Origin: Rhodospirillaceae bacterium
GTDB lineage: Bacteria > Pseudomonadota > Alphaproteobacteria > UBA11073
Direction: 5' to 3'
Length of the DNA stretch: 15,736 nt
NCBI GenBank assembly: GCA_003536545.1
Contig: DPZW01000013.1
Span: 1-15,736 of the forward strand
Numbering within the stretch: the stretch's first letter is position 1; the number at the start of each line of letters is the position of its first letter. A model generated the notes under the pieces. That model searched no databases. It was not told the DNA's origin and saw only the letters and a list, made by a program, of their open reading frames with translations. This document shows positions 7,755 to 14,599 of the stretch, piece after piece. The translations under genes were made by a program, and so were the position numbers.

Positions 7755-8624
7755 ATGTTTGATAAAATTGTGATTATTGGCATGGGGATGATCGGTGGAT
7801 CGCTGGCCCAGGCGGCCCGCGCCAATGGCACCGCCATGCGTATTGTGGCATTGGACAATAATCCTGCGCACCTGCAATATGCTTATCAGCATGGCATGAT
7901 TGATAATCAGGGAAATGATCATGGTTTGTTGGCCGATGCAGACCTGGTAATTCTGGCCGTGCCCGTGCGCAGTTATGGGATGGTAATGCAGCAAATCTTG
8001 CCGCACCTGAAACCAGATGTGATTGTCAGTGATGTGGGTTCCACCAAGCGCAGTGCGATGCGTGACGCTAAAGAATGTTTAGCGGATAAAATATTCATTG
8101 GCGGCCATCCTATTGCGGGGCGTGAAAAGCATGGGCCGCAAAACGCGGCAGCTGAAATTTTTAAAGATCGGTGGTGTGTTTTAACGCCTGATGAGAGCAC
8201 GCCATCACAAGCCACCCAGAAATTATCAGATTTCTGGCACGCGTTGGGTAGCGAAGTCGAAATCATGACCCCTATGCACCATGACCGCGTTTTGGCCATT
8301 ACATCCCATTTGCCACAGTTAATCGCGCGGACCATTGTGGGCACGGCAGCTGCGCTGGAAGATGAACTGCAGGATGAAGTGATTAAATTTTCTGCCGGTG
8401 GTTTCCGTGATTTTACGCGCATGGCCGCTGCGGATCCTGTGATGTGGCGTGATATCTTTCTAGAAAATGGCGATGCCGTTCTGGAAATGCTGCAACGATT
8501 ATCTGAAGATATCGCAGGGATGCAGAAGCTCATCCGTGCAGGAGACGGTGCGGCGTTGGAAGAAGTTTTTGCACGGGCCCAGGATATTCGGAGCCGTGTG
8601 ATCGCAGCCAGGCAGGCCGAATAA
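7755..8624 (+). CDS. tyrC: Prephenate/arogenate dehydrogenase (tyrosine biosynthesis)
   Basis: This enzyme oxidatively decarboxylates prephenate to 4-hydroxyphenylpyruvate, or arogenate to tyrosine, with NAD(P). From the ATG at 7755 the product has 289 residues, normal for a stand-alone TyrC/TyrA core. It opens with the dinucleotide site IVIIGMGMIGGSLA (Gly 9, 11, 14), followed by VILAVPV, VSDVGSTK (92-98), IGGHPIAGREKHGP (His 118) and ITSHLPQL (His 185), all family landmarks. The frame extends 14 codons upstream to 7713, but those codons overlap the methyltransferase and precede the fold. There is no chorismate mutase or ACT domain. The usual neighbour hisC is absent here. A factor-independent terminator follows 10 bases after the stop. 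Confidence 0.95.
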   Translation: MFDKIVIIGMGMIGGSLAQAARANGTAMRIVALDNNPAHLQYAYQHGMIDNQGNDHGLLADADLVILAVPVRSYGMVMQQILPHLKPDVIVSDVGSTKRSAMRDAKECLADKIFIGGHPIAGREKHGPQNAAAEIFKDRWCVLTPDESTPSQATQKLSDFWHALGSEVEIMTPMHHDRVLAITSHLPQLIARTIVGTAAALEDELQDEVIKFSAGGFRDFTRMAAADPVMWRDIFLENGDAVLEMLQRLSEDIAGMQKLIRAGDGAALEEVFARAQDIRSRVIAARQAE

Positions 8625-8634
8625 CCGGCATAAA

Positions 8635-8660
8635 AAAAGCGGGCATTTCTGCCCGCTTTT
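8635..8660. terminator. Bidirectional intrinsic terminator between tyrC and peptidoglycan-binding gene
   Basis: An A-tract is followed by the stem GCGGGCA (8639-8645), loop TTTC, and stem TGCCCGC (8650-8656), then TTTT. The A- and T-tracts pair further and give a U-run on either strand. It follows tyrC by 10 bases and also lies 18 bases beyond the stop of the convergent gene, so it can end both transcripts. Confidence 0.92.
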
Positions 8661-8678
8661 CATGAAGTCTAGCTTCGA

Positions 8679-9326
8679 TTAACGCTGAGTGTTGTCCCAG
8701 TTTTTATCGTTGTAAACATCTTCGCTGGCATTCCATGTGCTGCTGGCTTTGCCGCTCATGCGTGCATCATTGCGGTAGCTCGCGCTCAAAGTGTTGAGCG
8801 TCTGGCTGTTCAATTTGCCAGAAGCTTCGAGGTTGTTGTTTGCCTGGAAGCTACGCACTGCGCGTGCAGTTTGCGGGCCCCAGATACCGTCTTCAGCTAC
8901 TTTGTAACCGTGGTCATTCAGGCTTTCCTGAACCGCGCGGATCTGGCGGTTGCTCAGGCGCATTTTCGCCGCAGTTTCGTTGCGGTCAGAAGGCTGTGCG
9001 CTGTAGTATGCAGAATTTGCATTCGCAGGATCACGGTGCGGATTGCCAGCTTTGGTGGTTGCATCAGTGATTTTATTTGCATCTTGTGCACGTGGTGCAG
9101 CCGGGAATTCTTTATTTGCTGTTCTGGATTCCAGCGTGCTGTTGAAGCCCATGCCTTTATCTTCATGCGGGTTGCCGGCACGCGTAGATTGCACTTGTGG
9201 TGCGCGCGCGCTGTTATCATTCAGCCAAGTTGAATTGCGCTGATTGTAGTTGCCCGCAACGGCTGCAGTTGATGCCAGGCAGATTGCGGCAGCACCAAGA
9301 AACAGAATTTTATAGGTCTTTGTCAT
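8679..9326 (-). CDS. Secreted peptidoglycan-binding-domain protein
   Basis: The product has 215 residues from the ATG at 9326. A Sec signal peptide (MTKTYK, hydrophobic ILFLGAAAICLASTAAVA, likely cut at AVA|GN after residue 24) is followed by a disordered, Asn/Ala-rich linker (25-120). A PG_binding_1-type helical domain follows at about 124-181 (IRAVQESLNDHGYKV, DGIWGPQTARAVRSFQ). Such domains bind cell wall in the periplasm; no catalytic domain is present. The linker holds two copies of AGNPH followed by E/R-D (50-56 and 93-99). The start is set by CAGGAG with an 8-base gap and by the signal peptide; the frame extends further upstream to 9377 without support. It lies 115 bases after mtnA on the same strand but probably has its own promoter, which I could not place. 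Confidence 0.88.
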   Translation of the reverse strand: MTKTYKILFLGAAAICLASTAAVAGNYNQRNSTWLNDNSARAPQVQSTRAGNPHEDKGMGFNSTLESRTANKEFPAAPRAQDANKITDATTKAGNPHRDPANANSAYYSAQPSDRNETAAKMRLSNRQIRAVQESLNDHGYKVAEDGIWGPQTARAVRSFQANNNLEASGKLNSQTLNTLSASYRNDARMSGKASSTWNASEDVYNDKNWDNTQR

Positions 9327-9334
9327 CGGAAAAA

Positions 9335-9340
9335 CTCCTG
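9335..9340 (-). promoter_or_regulatory. Strong ribosome binding site for the peptidoglycan-binding protein
   Basis: Minus-strand CAGGAG lies 8 bases upstream of the ATG at 9326. It is among the best Shine-Dalgarno matches in the window, suggests efficient translation, and decides this start over the longer frame. Confidence 0.75.
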
Positions 9341-9441
9341 AGGGTTGGTTGTGAAGTCGATAAAACTCGCTTCTCAACGGGGATATTGGCGCAGAAGTTC
9401 CGGCGAATCAATCCACGAATCGCCTTAAACCCTCAAATTAA

Positions 9442-10488
9442 TCAGATTTTTGGCAGAATCCCGCGCTCTGTGATATAGCCTGTGACCAGTTCTGCAGGGG
9501 TAATATCAAAGGCAGGGTTCAGGGCGACCGAATGGGTCATACGCACGCGTGTCAGGCAGCCGTCATTGGCAGGGCCGGTGAAGTGGGTGAGCTCTTCCGC
9601 GCTGCGTTCTTCAATGGGAATCTCCGTGCCTGTGGCCAGTGATGCATCGACCGTCGTATAGGGCAGGGCCACATAGAAGGGAGTATGATGCGCCTTTGCC
9701 GCGAGTGCCTTGAGGTATGTGCCCACCTTGTTGCAGACATCGCCGTTGCGCGTGACGCGGTCCGCGCCGACGATACATATATCGACATCACCGCGCTGCA
9801 TGAGCAAGCCAGCGGCGTTATCCGCAATCACGGTATGTGGCACGCCATGCTGCGACAGCTCCCAGGCGGTGAGCGCGGAACCCTGATTGCGCGGGCGCGT
9901 TTCACTGACCCAGACATGCACGGGAATGCCCGCATCATGCGCGGTGTAAATCACGCCCAGTGCCGTGCCGATATCCACCGTCGCCAGCCAGCCGGTGTTG
10001 CAATGCGTCATAATCTGAACCGGGCGCTGCGGATTTTGTGCATGCAGTTGGCGAATAATTTCCGCACCGTATTCGCCGATTTTTTTGCAAAGCGAAATAT
10101 CTTCTTCAGCGATTTCTGCGGCGCGTGCATAGGCTGCATCCGCACGCTGCGCGGGCGACAAATCGTGCACGGCATCACGCACGGCATCCAATGCCCATTT
10201 CAGGTTGATGGCGGTGGGACGTGTTTCGAATAATTGCTGATGTGTGTGCGCGAGGTTTTCGTCGGATGGATCATCTACGATCGCCATGGCAAGGCCGTAA
10301 GCCCCCACCGCGCCGATCAATGGCGCGCCGCGCACCCACATTTCATGAATGGCGGTGGCGGTATCATTCGCGCTGTGCAGCTCCACAAATTTCAATTCCC
10401 ACGGCAATGCGCGTTGATCAATAATGCGAATGCCGCGGCCATTTTCGGTCAGCGTGATGGAGCGGTGATAGGTATCGCCAATTTTCAT
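9442..10488 (-). CDS. mtnA: S-methyl-5-thioribose-1-phosphate isomerase
   Basis: MtnA isomerises 5-methylthioribose-1-phosphate to methylthioribulose-1-phosphate in the methionine salvage pathway. At 348 residues it has the usual length. Family marks are WVRGAPLIGA (51-60), MTHCNTGWLA with the catalytic Cys 163, VSETRPRNQG (about 194-203), and IVGADRVTRNGDVCNKVGTY with the catalytic Asp 243 and Asn-Lys 253-254. These match the Cys/Asp pair of the characterised enzyme, so it is very unlikely to be the related eIF2B-type subunit. The ATG overlaps the mtnK stop as ATGA (10485-10488), with no separate ribosome binding site, so translation is probably coupled. It is the last gene of the mtn operon, and no clear terminator follows it. 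Confidence 0.97.
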   Translation of the reverse strand: MKIGDTYHRSITLTENGRGIRIIDQRALPWELKFVELHSANDTATAIHEMWVRGAPLIGAVGAYGLAMAIVDDPSDENLAHTHQQLFETRPTAINLKWALDAVRDAVHDLSPAQRADAAYARAAEIAEEDISLCKKIGEYGAEIIRQLHAQNPQRPVQIMTHCNTGWLATVDIGTALGVIYTAHDAGIPVHVWVSETRPRNQGSALTAWELSQHGVPHTVIADNAAGLLMQRGDVDICIVGADRVTRNGDVCNKVGTYLKALAAKAHHTPFYVALPYTTVDASLATGTEIPIEERSAEELTHFTGPANDGCLTRVRMTHSVALNPAFDITPAELVTGYITERGILPKI

Positions 10489-11729
10489 TGGTTTTTAATC
10501 AAGGCCGTGAATTCTTTGGGCGTTGGATAGGCTGCCTTGTTCACCAGCAGTTCGCGCGCGAACAATAATGCCTTGCGTTCGCATTTGGCGCGTTTGGTTT
10601 CATCGGCGATGGATTCAAAATCCGCCACATGCGCCAGGCCCAGAATGCGGCGAATAATTTCAACACCGCAGAAGCCCAGCACATCACTTGAAATCTGCTG
10701 CATCCGCGCATCCAGTGCAGCCGCGCTGTCGGCAGCTGTAATCACGCGGGATTGATAGGCTTCGCCCGCGCGGGATTGCCATAGTTGCGTGAACTCGGAA
10801 ATAAAGGTTTCGAAGGTCGCAAGGGCGGTGGATAAAATCCATTCCTTGTAATCCGCGCGGTCTTCATGCGCATCCTGCGCGAAATAGGCCATCACAAAAT
10901 TCGCGAGCAGCATGCCGATGTCAAAACCGATTGGGCCGTAGAATGCAAATTCCGGATCAATCACGCGCATATCGGTATCCGTTACCATAATCGATCCGGT
11001 GTGCAGATCACCATGGCATAAGGCCTCGGGCGCATTCAGGAAACGCCATTTCATTTCCTGCGCGGCGAGCTTGAGCGGCGTATCCTGCTGAAAAGCCTTC
11101 GCCAGGTCATCAATGCCGGCCGTGTTTTTATTCATTGGTGCGGCAAAATACGGCTCATCAAAAATCAGATCCTCCGTGATTTTGCACATGGCGATATTGC
11201 CGAGGTATGGCGTCATCTTGTTGCGTTTTTCTTCCGCCGTCAGCGCAAGGTCTGAGGTGAAAAATAGTGTCTGCGCCAGGAAATGACCCAGATGCGCCGC
11301 AAGATTTGGAAAACGTTTGCCGGCAATCAGTTCTTTGCGCAAAATCACATGCGGCGTCAGATATTCCATGACGGTCAGCGCCATCGTCTCGTCATAATGA
11401 AACGTCTGCGGCACGATTTTCGGCGTGTGCTGATATTGTTCTGCCAGTGCCAGGTGCTCATAATGCGCGCGGTACAGCGGCAATGGCCAGCTTTCGCCTA
11501 CCAAACGCACATAGGGCAGGGCCTGTTTTAGCACGACCGCGCCCGATGCGCCGCGGATGATAAAAACCAGATTTAAATTGCCGTCACCCACTTCATCGCA
11601 TGTCCAGCGCGTGGGATCTCCGCCAATTGCATCGGCAATTTTTTTGATGCGTGCAGCATATTGCACGGCGGTTTGCGGGGTGAGGGCTTCATAGCCCGGC
11701 GGAGACAGTTTGACTGCGGCGTTGGTCAT
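10485..11729 (-). CDS. mtnK: 5-methylthioribose kinase
   Basis: MtnK phosphorylates 5-methylthioribose at C1 using ATP. The product has 414 residues, with an aminoglycoside-phosphotransferase-like kinase fold: VVLKQALPYVR with the ATP-contacting Lys 68, LCHGDLHTGSIMV with the catalytic Asp 241, and VIDPEFAFYGPIGFDIG with metal-binding Asp 258/Glu 260. The DPEFAFYGP string distinguishes MtnK from choline and homoserine kinases. Presence of a kinase rather than the phosphorylase MtnP means the cell must first split methylthioadenosine with a nucleosidase, whose gene is not in this window. The start overlaps the mtnC stop (ATGA, 11726-11729); GAGAG a few bases upstream may serve as ribosome binding site. 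Confidence 0.97.
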   Translation of the reverse strand: MTNAAVKLSPPGYEALTPQTAVQYAARIKKIADAIGGDPTRWTCDEVGDGNLNLVFIIRGASGAVVLKQALPYVRLVGESWPLPLYRAHYEHLALAEQYQHTPKIVPQTFHYDETMALTVMEYLTPHVILRKELIAGKRFPNLAAHLGHFLAQTLFFTSDLALTAEEKRNKMTPYLGNIAMCKITEDLIFDEPYFAAPMNKNTAGIDDLAKAFQQDTPLKLAAQEMKWRFLNAPEALCHGDLHTGSIMVTDTDMRVIDPEFAFYGPIGFDIGMLLANFVMAYFAQDAHEDRADYKEWILSTALATFETFISEFTQLWQSRAGEAYQSRVITAADSAAALDARMQQISSDVLGFCGVEIIRRILGLAHVADFESIADETKRAKCERKALLFARELLVNKAAYPTPKEFTALIKNQ

Positions 11730-12418
11730 GCGGCTCTCTGGTTCAGTTGAATGTCGGAAAAATCAGTTACAACAGTATGGCCGTTTGCATTTGTAATTAA
11801 ACCATCTCGGTTTAATGCGGTGGTTTGCATGCCAGCCGCGCGCGCGGCGTCCAGTTCCTCGATGATGTCGGATAAAAATAGAATTTCATTGGCAGGCAGG
11901 CCGATTACGGTGGCGATTTTTGCATAGGATTCCGTTTCGCGCTTGCCGCCGGTAGTGGTATCAAAATACCCGCTGAATAATGGCGTCAGATCGCCCGCAT
12001 CGGAATGGCCGAATAATAATTTCTGCGCAAAAATAGACCCGGATGAATAGACATATAATTGTATCCCCGCTGCATGCCATGCGCGCAGCGCGGCAGCCGC
12101 ATCATCATAAATATGGCCGGTGAAATCGCCTGTGCGGTAGCCGTGCGCCCAGATATGTCCCTGCAGGGTTTTCAGCGGTGTGATTTTTTTATCTTCATCA
12201 ATCCAGCGGATCAGGGTCTGAATAATATCCGCAACTGCCATTTCAGGGTTTTCTTCGATTTCCGCAACATCAGCCAGGATGGCGGCGATGCTGGGATCTG
12301 CCCGCTGCGCCAGCACGAAAGAGTCCATCGCGGCACGCGCATAGGGGAACAACACATTTTTTACGAATGCGATATCGGATGTTGTGCCTTCAATATCTGT
12401 GACAATCGCGCGGATCAT
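11726..12418 (-). CDS. mtnC: Enolase-phosphatase E1
   Basis: MtnC is a HAD-family enzyme that enolises 2,3-diketo-5-methylthiopentyl-1-phosphate and then removes the phosphate, giving the acireductone. The product has 230 residues. Motif I is VTDIEGTTSDI with nucleophile Asp 8 and Glu 10, the E1 signature. Motif II is VYSSGS (124-128), the motif III Lys is in TTGGKRETESY (Lys 159), and motif IV is FLSDIIEELDAA (Asp 184). A single bifunctional protein replaces the MtnW/MtnX pair of Bacillus. The ATG directly abuts the TAA of mtnD (12419-12421), and its stop overlaps the mtnK start. Confidence 0.97.
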   Translation of the reverse strand: MIRAIVTDIEGTTSDIAFVKNVLFPYARAAMDSFVLAQRADPSIAAILADVAEIEENPEMAVADIIQTLIRWIDEDKKITPLKTLQGHIWAHGYRTGDFTGHIYDDAAAALRAWHAAGIQLYVYSSGSIFAQKLLFGHSDAGDLTPLFSGYFDTTTGGKRETESYAKIATVIGLPANEILFLSDIIEELDAARAAGMQTTALNRDGLITNANGHTVVTDFSDIQLNQRAA

Positions 12419-12976
12419 TTACGCCGCTGCGTCCTTTTCATATTTTGGAAATTGCTGCGCGATATCCGTGCCGGTGAAATTTGGCGTCCAGCCTTCGGTG
12501 TTTTCAAAGAAACGGATTGCGGTGATGTGGGGAGAGTCCGACATATCAAACCAATGCGTGATGCCGTAGGGTACAGAAATCAGATCACCGGCGGTGCAAA
12601 GTGTCATGTAAACCTTGCCGCCCACGCGCAGATAAAACATCCCCGAACCTTCGACGAAAAAGCGCACTTCGTCTTCGCTGTGCGTATGTTCGTTTAAAAA
12701 TTTCTCACGGATTGCTTTTTTATTTTCAAAATCTTTGGTCACGCGCAGAATATCCACCGTGGTATAGCCGCCTTCAGCTTTGATGCGTTCAATATCCTTG
12801 GCATAGGCCTGCAGCACCGCATTGTCATCCGCATCAGCAGGCAATTCCGCATCAGCCGCCCAGCGTTCAAAACGGACATCAATTTTTTTGAGTTCTGCCG
12901 CAATCGCTGCGCCATCGATGGTATCGACCAGGGCGGTTTCTGGATTGGTGTCTTCAAAGATTTGCAAACGGCTCAT
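12419..12976 (-). CDS. mtnD: Acireductone dioxygenase
   Basis: MtnD oxidises the acireductone with O2. With Fe2+ it gives 2-keto-4-methylthiobutyrate and formate (on-pathway); with Ni2+ it gives methylthiopropionate, formate and CO (off-pathway). The product has 185 residues and is a cupin with metal ligands in HTHSEDEVRFFVEG (His 97, His 99, Glu 103) and PYGITHWFDM (His 141), the same spacing as the Klebsiella enzyme with an offset of one. Which metal it uses cannot be read from the sequence. Minus-strand GCGAGGG precedes the ATG by a few bases, and the ATG overlaps the mtnB stop (ATGA, 12973-12976). Confidence 0.97.
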   Translation of the reverse strand: MSRLQIFEDTNPETALVDTIDGAAIAAELKKIDVRFERWAADAELPADADDNAVLQAYAKDIERIKAEGGYTTVDILRVTKDFENKKAIREKFLNEHTHSEDEVRFFVEGSGMFYLRVGGKVYMTLCTAGDLISVPYGITHWFDMSDSPHITAIRFFENTEGWTPNFTGTDIAQQFPKYEKDAAA

Positions 12977-13593
12977 GCTACCCTCGCTATTTTCAGTTTT
13001 TCCAGTTCACAGGAAAGCATAAATTCAGTTGCTTCCACAACTCTTTTCGCAACATTCATGTCGCCGCCCCAGCCATAAAGCCCATGGCCGCGCAGCAGGA
13101 ATACCGGCGCGATGCCATCTGGTGCGGCGAATGTTTTTTCAATCTGGGTGGCAAGGGGCTGCATATCCTGGCTGTTGTCAAAAATCGGAATGCAAGTTTT
13201 GCTGACATGGGTGTGAATGCCGGGGTAAGCTTTTTGCAATTCGTAACCCTCTAAAATAATTTCGGTGGCGCGCGGCATCATCAATGTGAGTGTGGTGCAA
13301 GGAATAGAGTGCGTATGCAAAACCGCGCCCACATCCGGAAATAATTTATAGAGCGTGATGTGGAGCAGGGCTTCGTCAGAGGGTTTGCCAGCCGAGGTGG
13401 TTTTGCCGGTCAAATCCATGGTCATCAGATCGGTTGGTTGCAAATTGCCCTTCCATCTGCCGCTTTGCGTAATGGCAATTTCACGCATAAAGCGCATGGA
13501 ATAATTTCCGGCCGTAGCCGGAGCCCAGCCGCGCGCGGCCAGGAATTGTCCGGCGGCAATGATGGAGTCTGAAATTGTGCTGGGGATGGTCAT
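12973..13593 (-). CDS. mtnB: Methylthioribulose-1-phosphate dehydratase
   Basis: MtnB dehydrates methylthioribulose-1-phosphate to the diketo phosphate substrate of MtnC. It has a class II aldolase/adducin fold with zinc ligands in VLHTHSIPCT (His 93, His 95) and FLLRGHGLYGWG (His 170), plus the PSDEALLH active-site region (71-78). The N-terminus GWAPATAGNYSMR matches the family's opening GNxS segment. From the ATG at 13593 (MTIPSTI) the product has 206 residues, the normal length. The frame is open to 13758, but that part is antisense to nothing conserved, overlaps the deacetylase gene and has no family similarity. There is no Shine-Dalgarno before the ATG; a promoter-like -10 ends 6 bases upstream. 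It is the first gene of the mtn operon. Confidence 0.95.
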   Translation of the reverse strand: MTIPSTISDSIIAAGQFLAARGWAPATAGNYSMRFMREIAITQSGRWKGNLQPTDLMTMDLTGKTTSAGKPSDEALLHITLYKLFPDVGAVLHTHSIPCTTLTLMMPRATEIILEGYELQKAYPGIHTHVSKTCIPIFDNSQDMQPLATQIEKTFAAPDGIAPVFLLRGHGLYGWGGDMNVAKRVVEATEFMLSCELEKLKIARVA

Positions 13594-13599
13594 GGACAA

Positions 13600-13628
13600 T
13601 ATATAATCGAGGCAGCCCGAAATGTCAT
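13600..13628 (-). promoter_or_regulatory. Candidate sigma70-type promoter for the mtn operon
   Basis: Minus strand: ATGACA (13623-13628; 5 of 6 to TTGACA), a 17-base spacer, then TATATA (13600-13605). An alternative -10, TATATT, is two bases further on with a 19-base spacer. It lies in the 49-base gap between the deacetylase stop and mtnB. Transcription would begin at or next to the mtnB ATG. This rests on sequence match only. Confidence 0.4.
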
Positions 13629-13642
13629 CTGGCTGGGTGGGT

Positions 13643-14599
13643 TTAGGCCGCCAGAGTTTCCAGTTGTACAACCACACTTTGGGCCAGCACGGCATGGGTA
13701 TAGCCGCCTTCCAGCATGGCAATGACGCGGCCATGGCAATGGCTGTCCGCGAATTCACAAAGCGTCCGCGTCATGGCAGAAAAATCTGCGTCGGTCAGCA
13801 ATTGCACGCCAGGCGGATCGCTATGAAGCTTGTCACCTGGTGGATCATCGCGGTGTGCGTCAAAGCCGGCTGCGATGATAATCAGATCCGGTTGATGCGC
13901 GGCGATGGCAGGCATGACTTTATCCCGCATTAATTGATGATAGATTTCAGGATCGCAGCGGCGCGGCATGGGCAGGTTCATGCAGTTATCACCGAGCGGC
14001 GGCACTTCGCCCAAACCGCGTGGCCACAGGCCGTCTTCGTAAAAGGAAATGCAAAGCACATTCTCATCACCTGCAAAAATATCTTCGGTGCCGTTGCCGT
14101 GATGCACATCAAAATCCAGAATGACCACGCGTTCCAGTCCATGCGCGGCCTGGGCATAACGCGCCGCCACTGCGACATTGTTAAAGGTACAAAATCCGTT
14201 TGCGCCATCGCGCAGTGCATGATGCCCCGGCGGACGCACCGCACAAAAGGCCCGCACAGCTGTGCCGTTCATTAAAAGATCAACAGCCAGGCAACCGGCA
14301 CCTGCCGCATGCAAAGCCGCATCCCATGAATGCGGACCGAAATAAGTATCGGGATCCAGCATCACATGTTTGCCGCTGTTCGCAGCCCTTTGCACCAATG
14401 CAATATATTCGGCACTATGTGCCCGGTTGATATCGCCGAGCGATGCTGCTGGTGCATCATGAATTTCTAATTCTGAATAAAGAGTCGCGGCGCGAACGGC
14501 CGCCTGAATGGCGGCAAGGCGGCCCGGATTTTCGGGATGCGGATGGTCTGCTTCGTGCAGCAGACAAAGCGGACTGGTGATATAGGCAACATCAGGCAT
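13643..14599 (-). CDS. Histone deacetylase superfamily (class II-like) amidohydrolase
   Basis: This zinc-dependent deacetylase has 318 residues. Visible active-site parts are RPPGHHALRDGANGFCTFNN (His 126/127, Gly-Phe 135-136), ILDFDVHHGNGTEDIF (zinc ligands Asp 164, His 166), AAGFDAHRDDP (zinc ligand Asp 247) and LEGGY (Tyr 300). All catalytic residues are present, so it should be active. Bacterial members include acetylpolyamine amidohydrolases, acetoin-utilisation AcuC and deacetylases of unknown target; the substrate here is not proven. Compared with the usual FDAHRDDPLG..QLT there is a 9-residue insertion with a second DPPG. The start overlaps the stop of the GNAT-like gene (TAATG at 14597-14601), so the two are coupled. 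The mtn operon follows 49 bases downstream on the same strand. Confidence 0.92.
   Translation of the reverse strand: MPDVAYITSPLCLLHEADHPHPENPGRLAAIQAAVRAATLYSELEIHDAPAASLGDINRAHSAEYIALVQRAANSGKHVMLDPDTYFGPHSWDAALHAAGAGCLAVDLLMNGTAVRAFCAVRPPGHHALRDGANGFCTFNNVAVAARYAQAAHGLERVVILDFDVHHGNGTEDIFAGDENVLCISFYEDGLWPRGLGEVPPLGDNCMNLPMPRRCDPEIYHQLMRDKVMPAIAAHQPDLIIIAAGFDAHRDDPPGDKLHSDPPGVQLLTDADFSAMTRTLCEFADSHCHGRVIAMLEGGYTHAVLAQSVVVQLETLAA

Noticed and set aside
9402..9424. Hairpin GGCGA...TCGCC after mtnA as a terminator
   Set aside because: The stem is only 5 base pairs with a 13-base loop, and no T-run follows on either strand. The CGAATC repeated there is too short to mean much.
13594..13758. 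N-terminal extension of MtnB up to 13758
   Set aside because: It overlaps the 3' end of the deacetylase gene and carries no family similarity; the normal-length protein starts at 13593.
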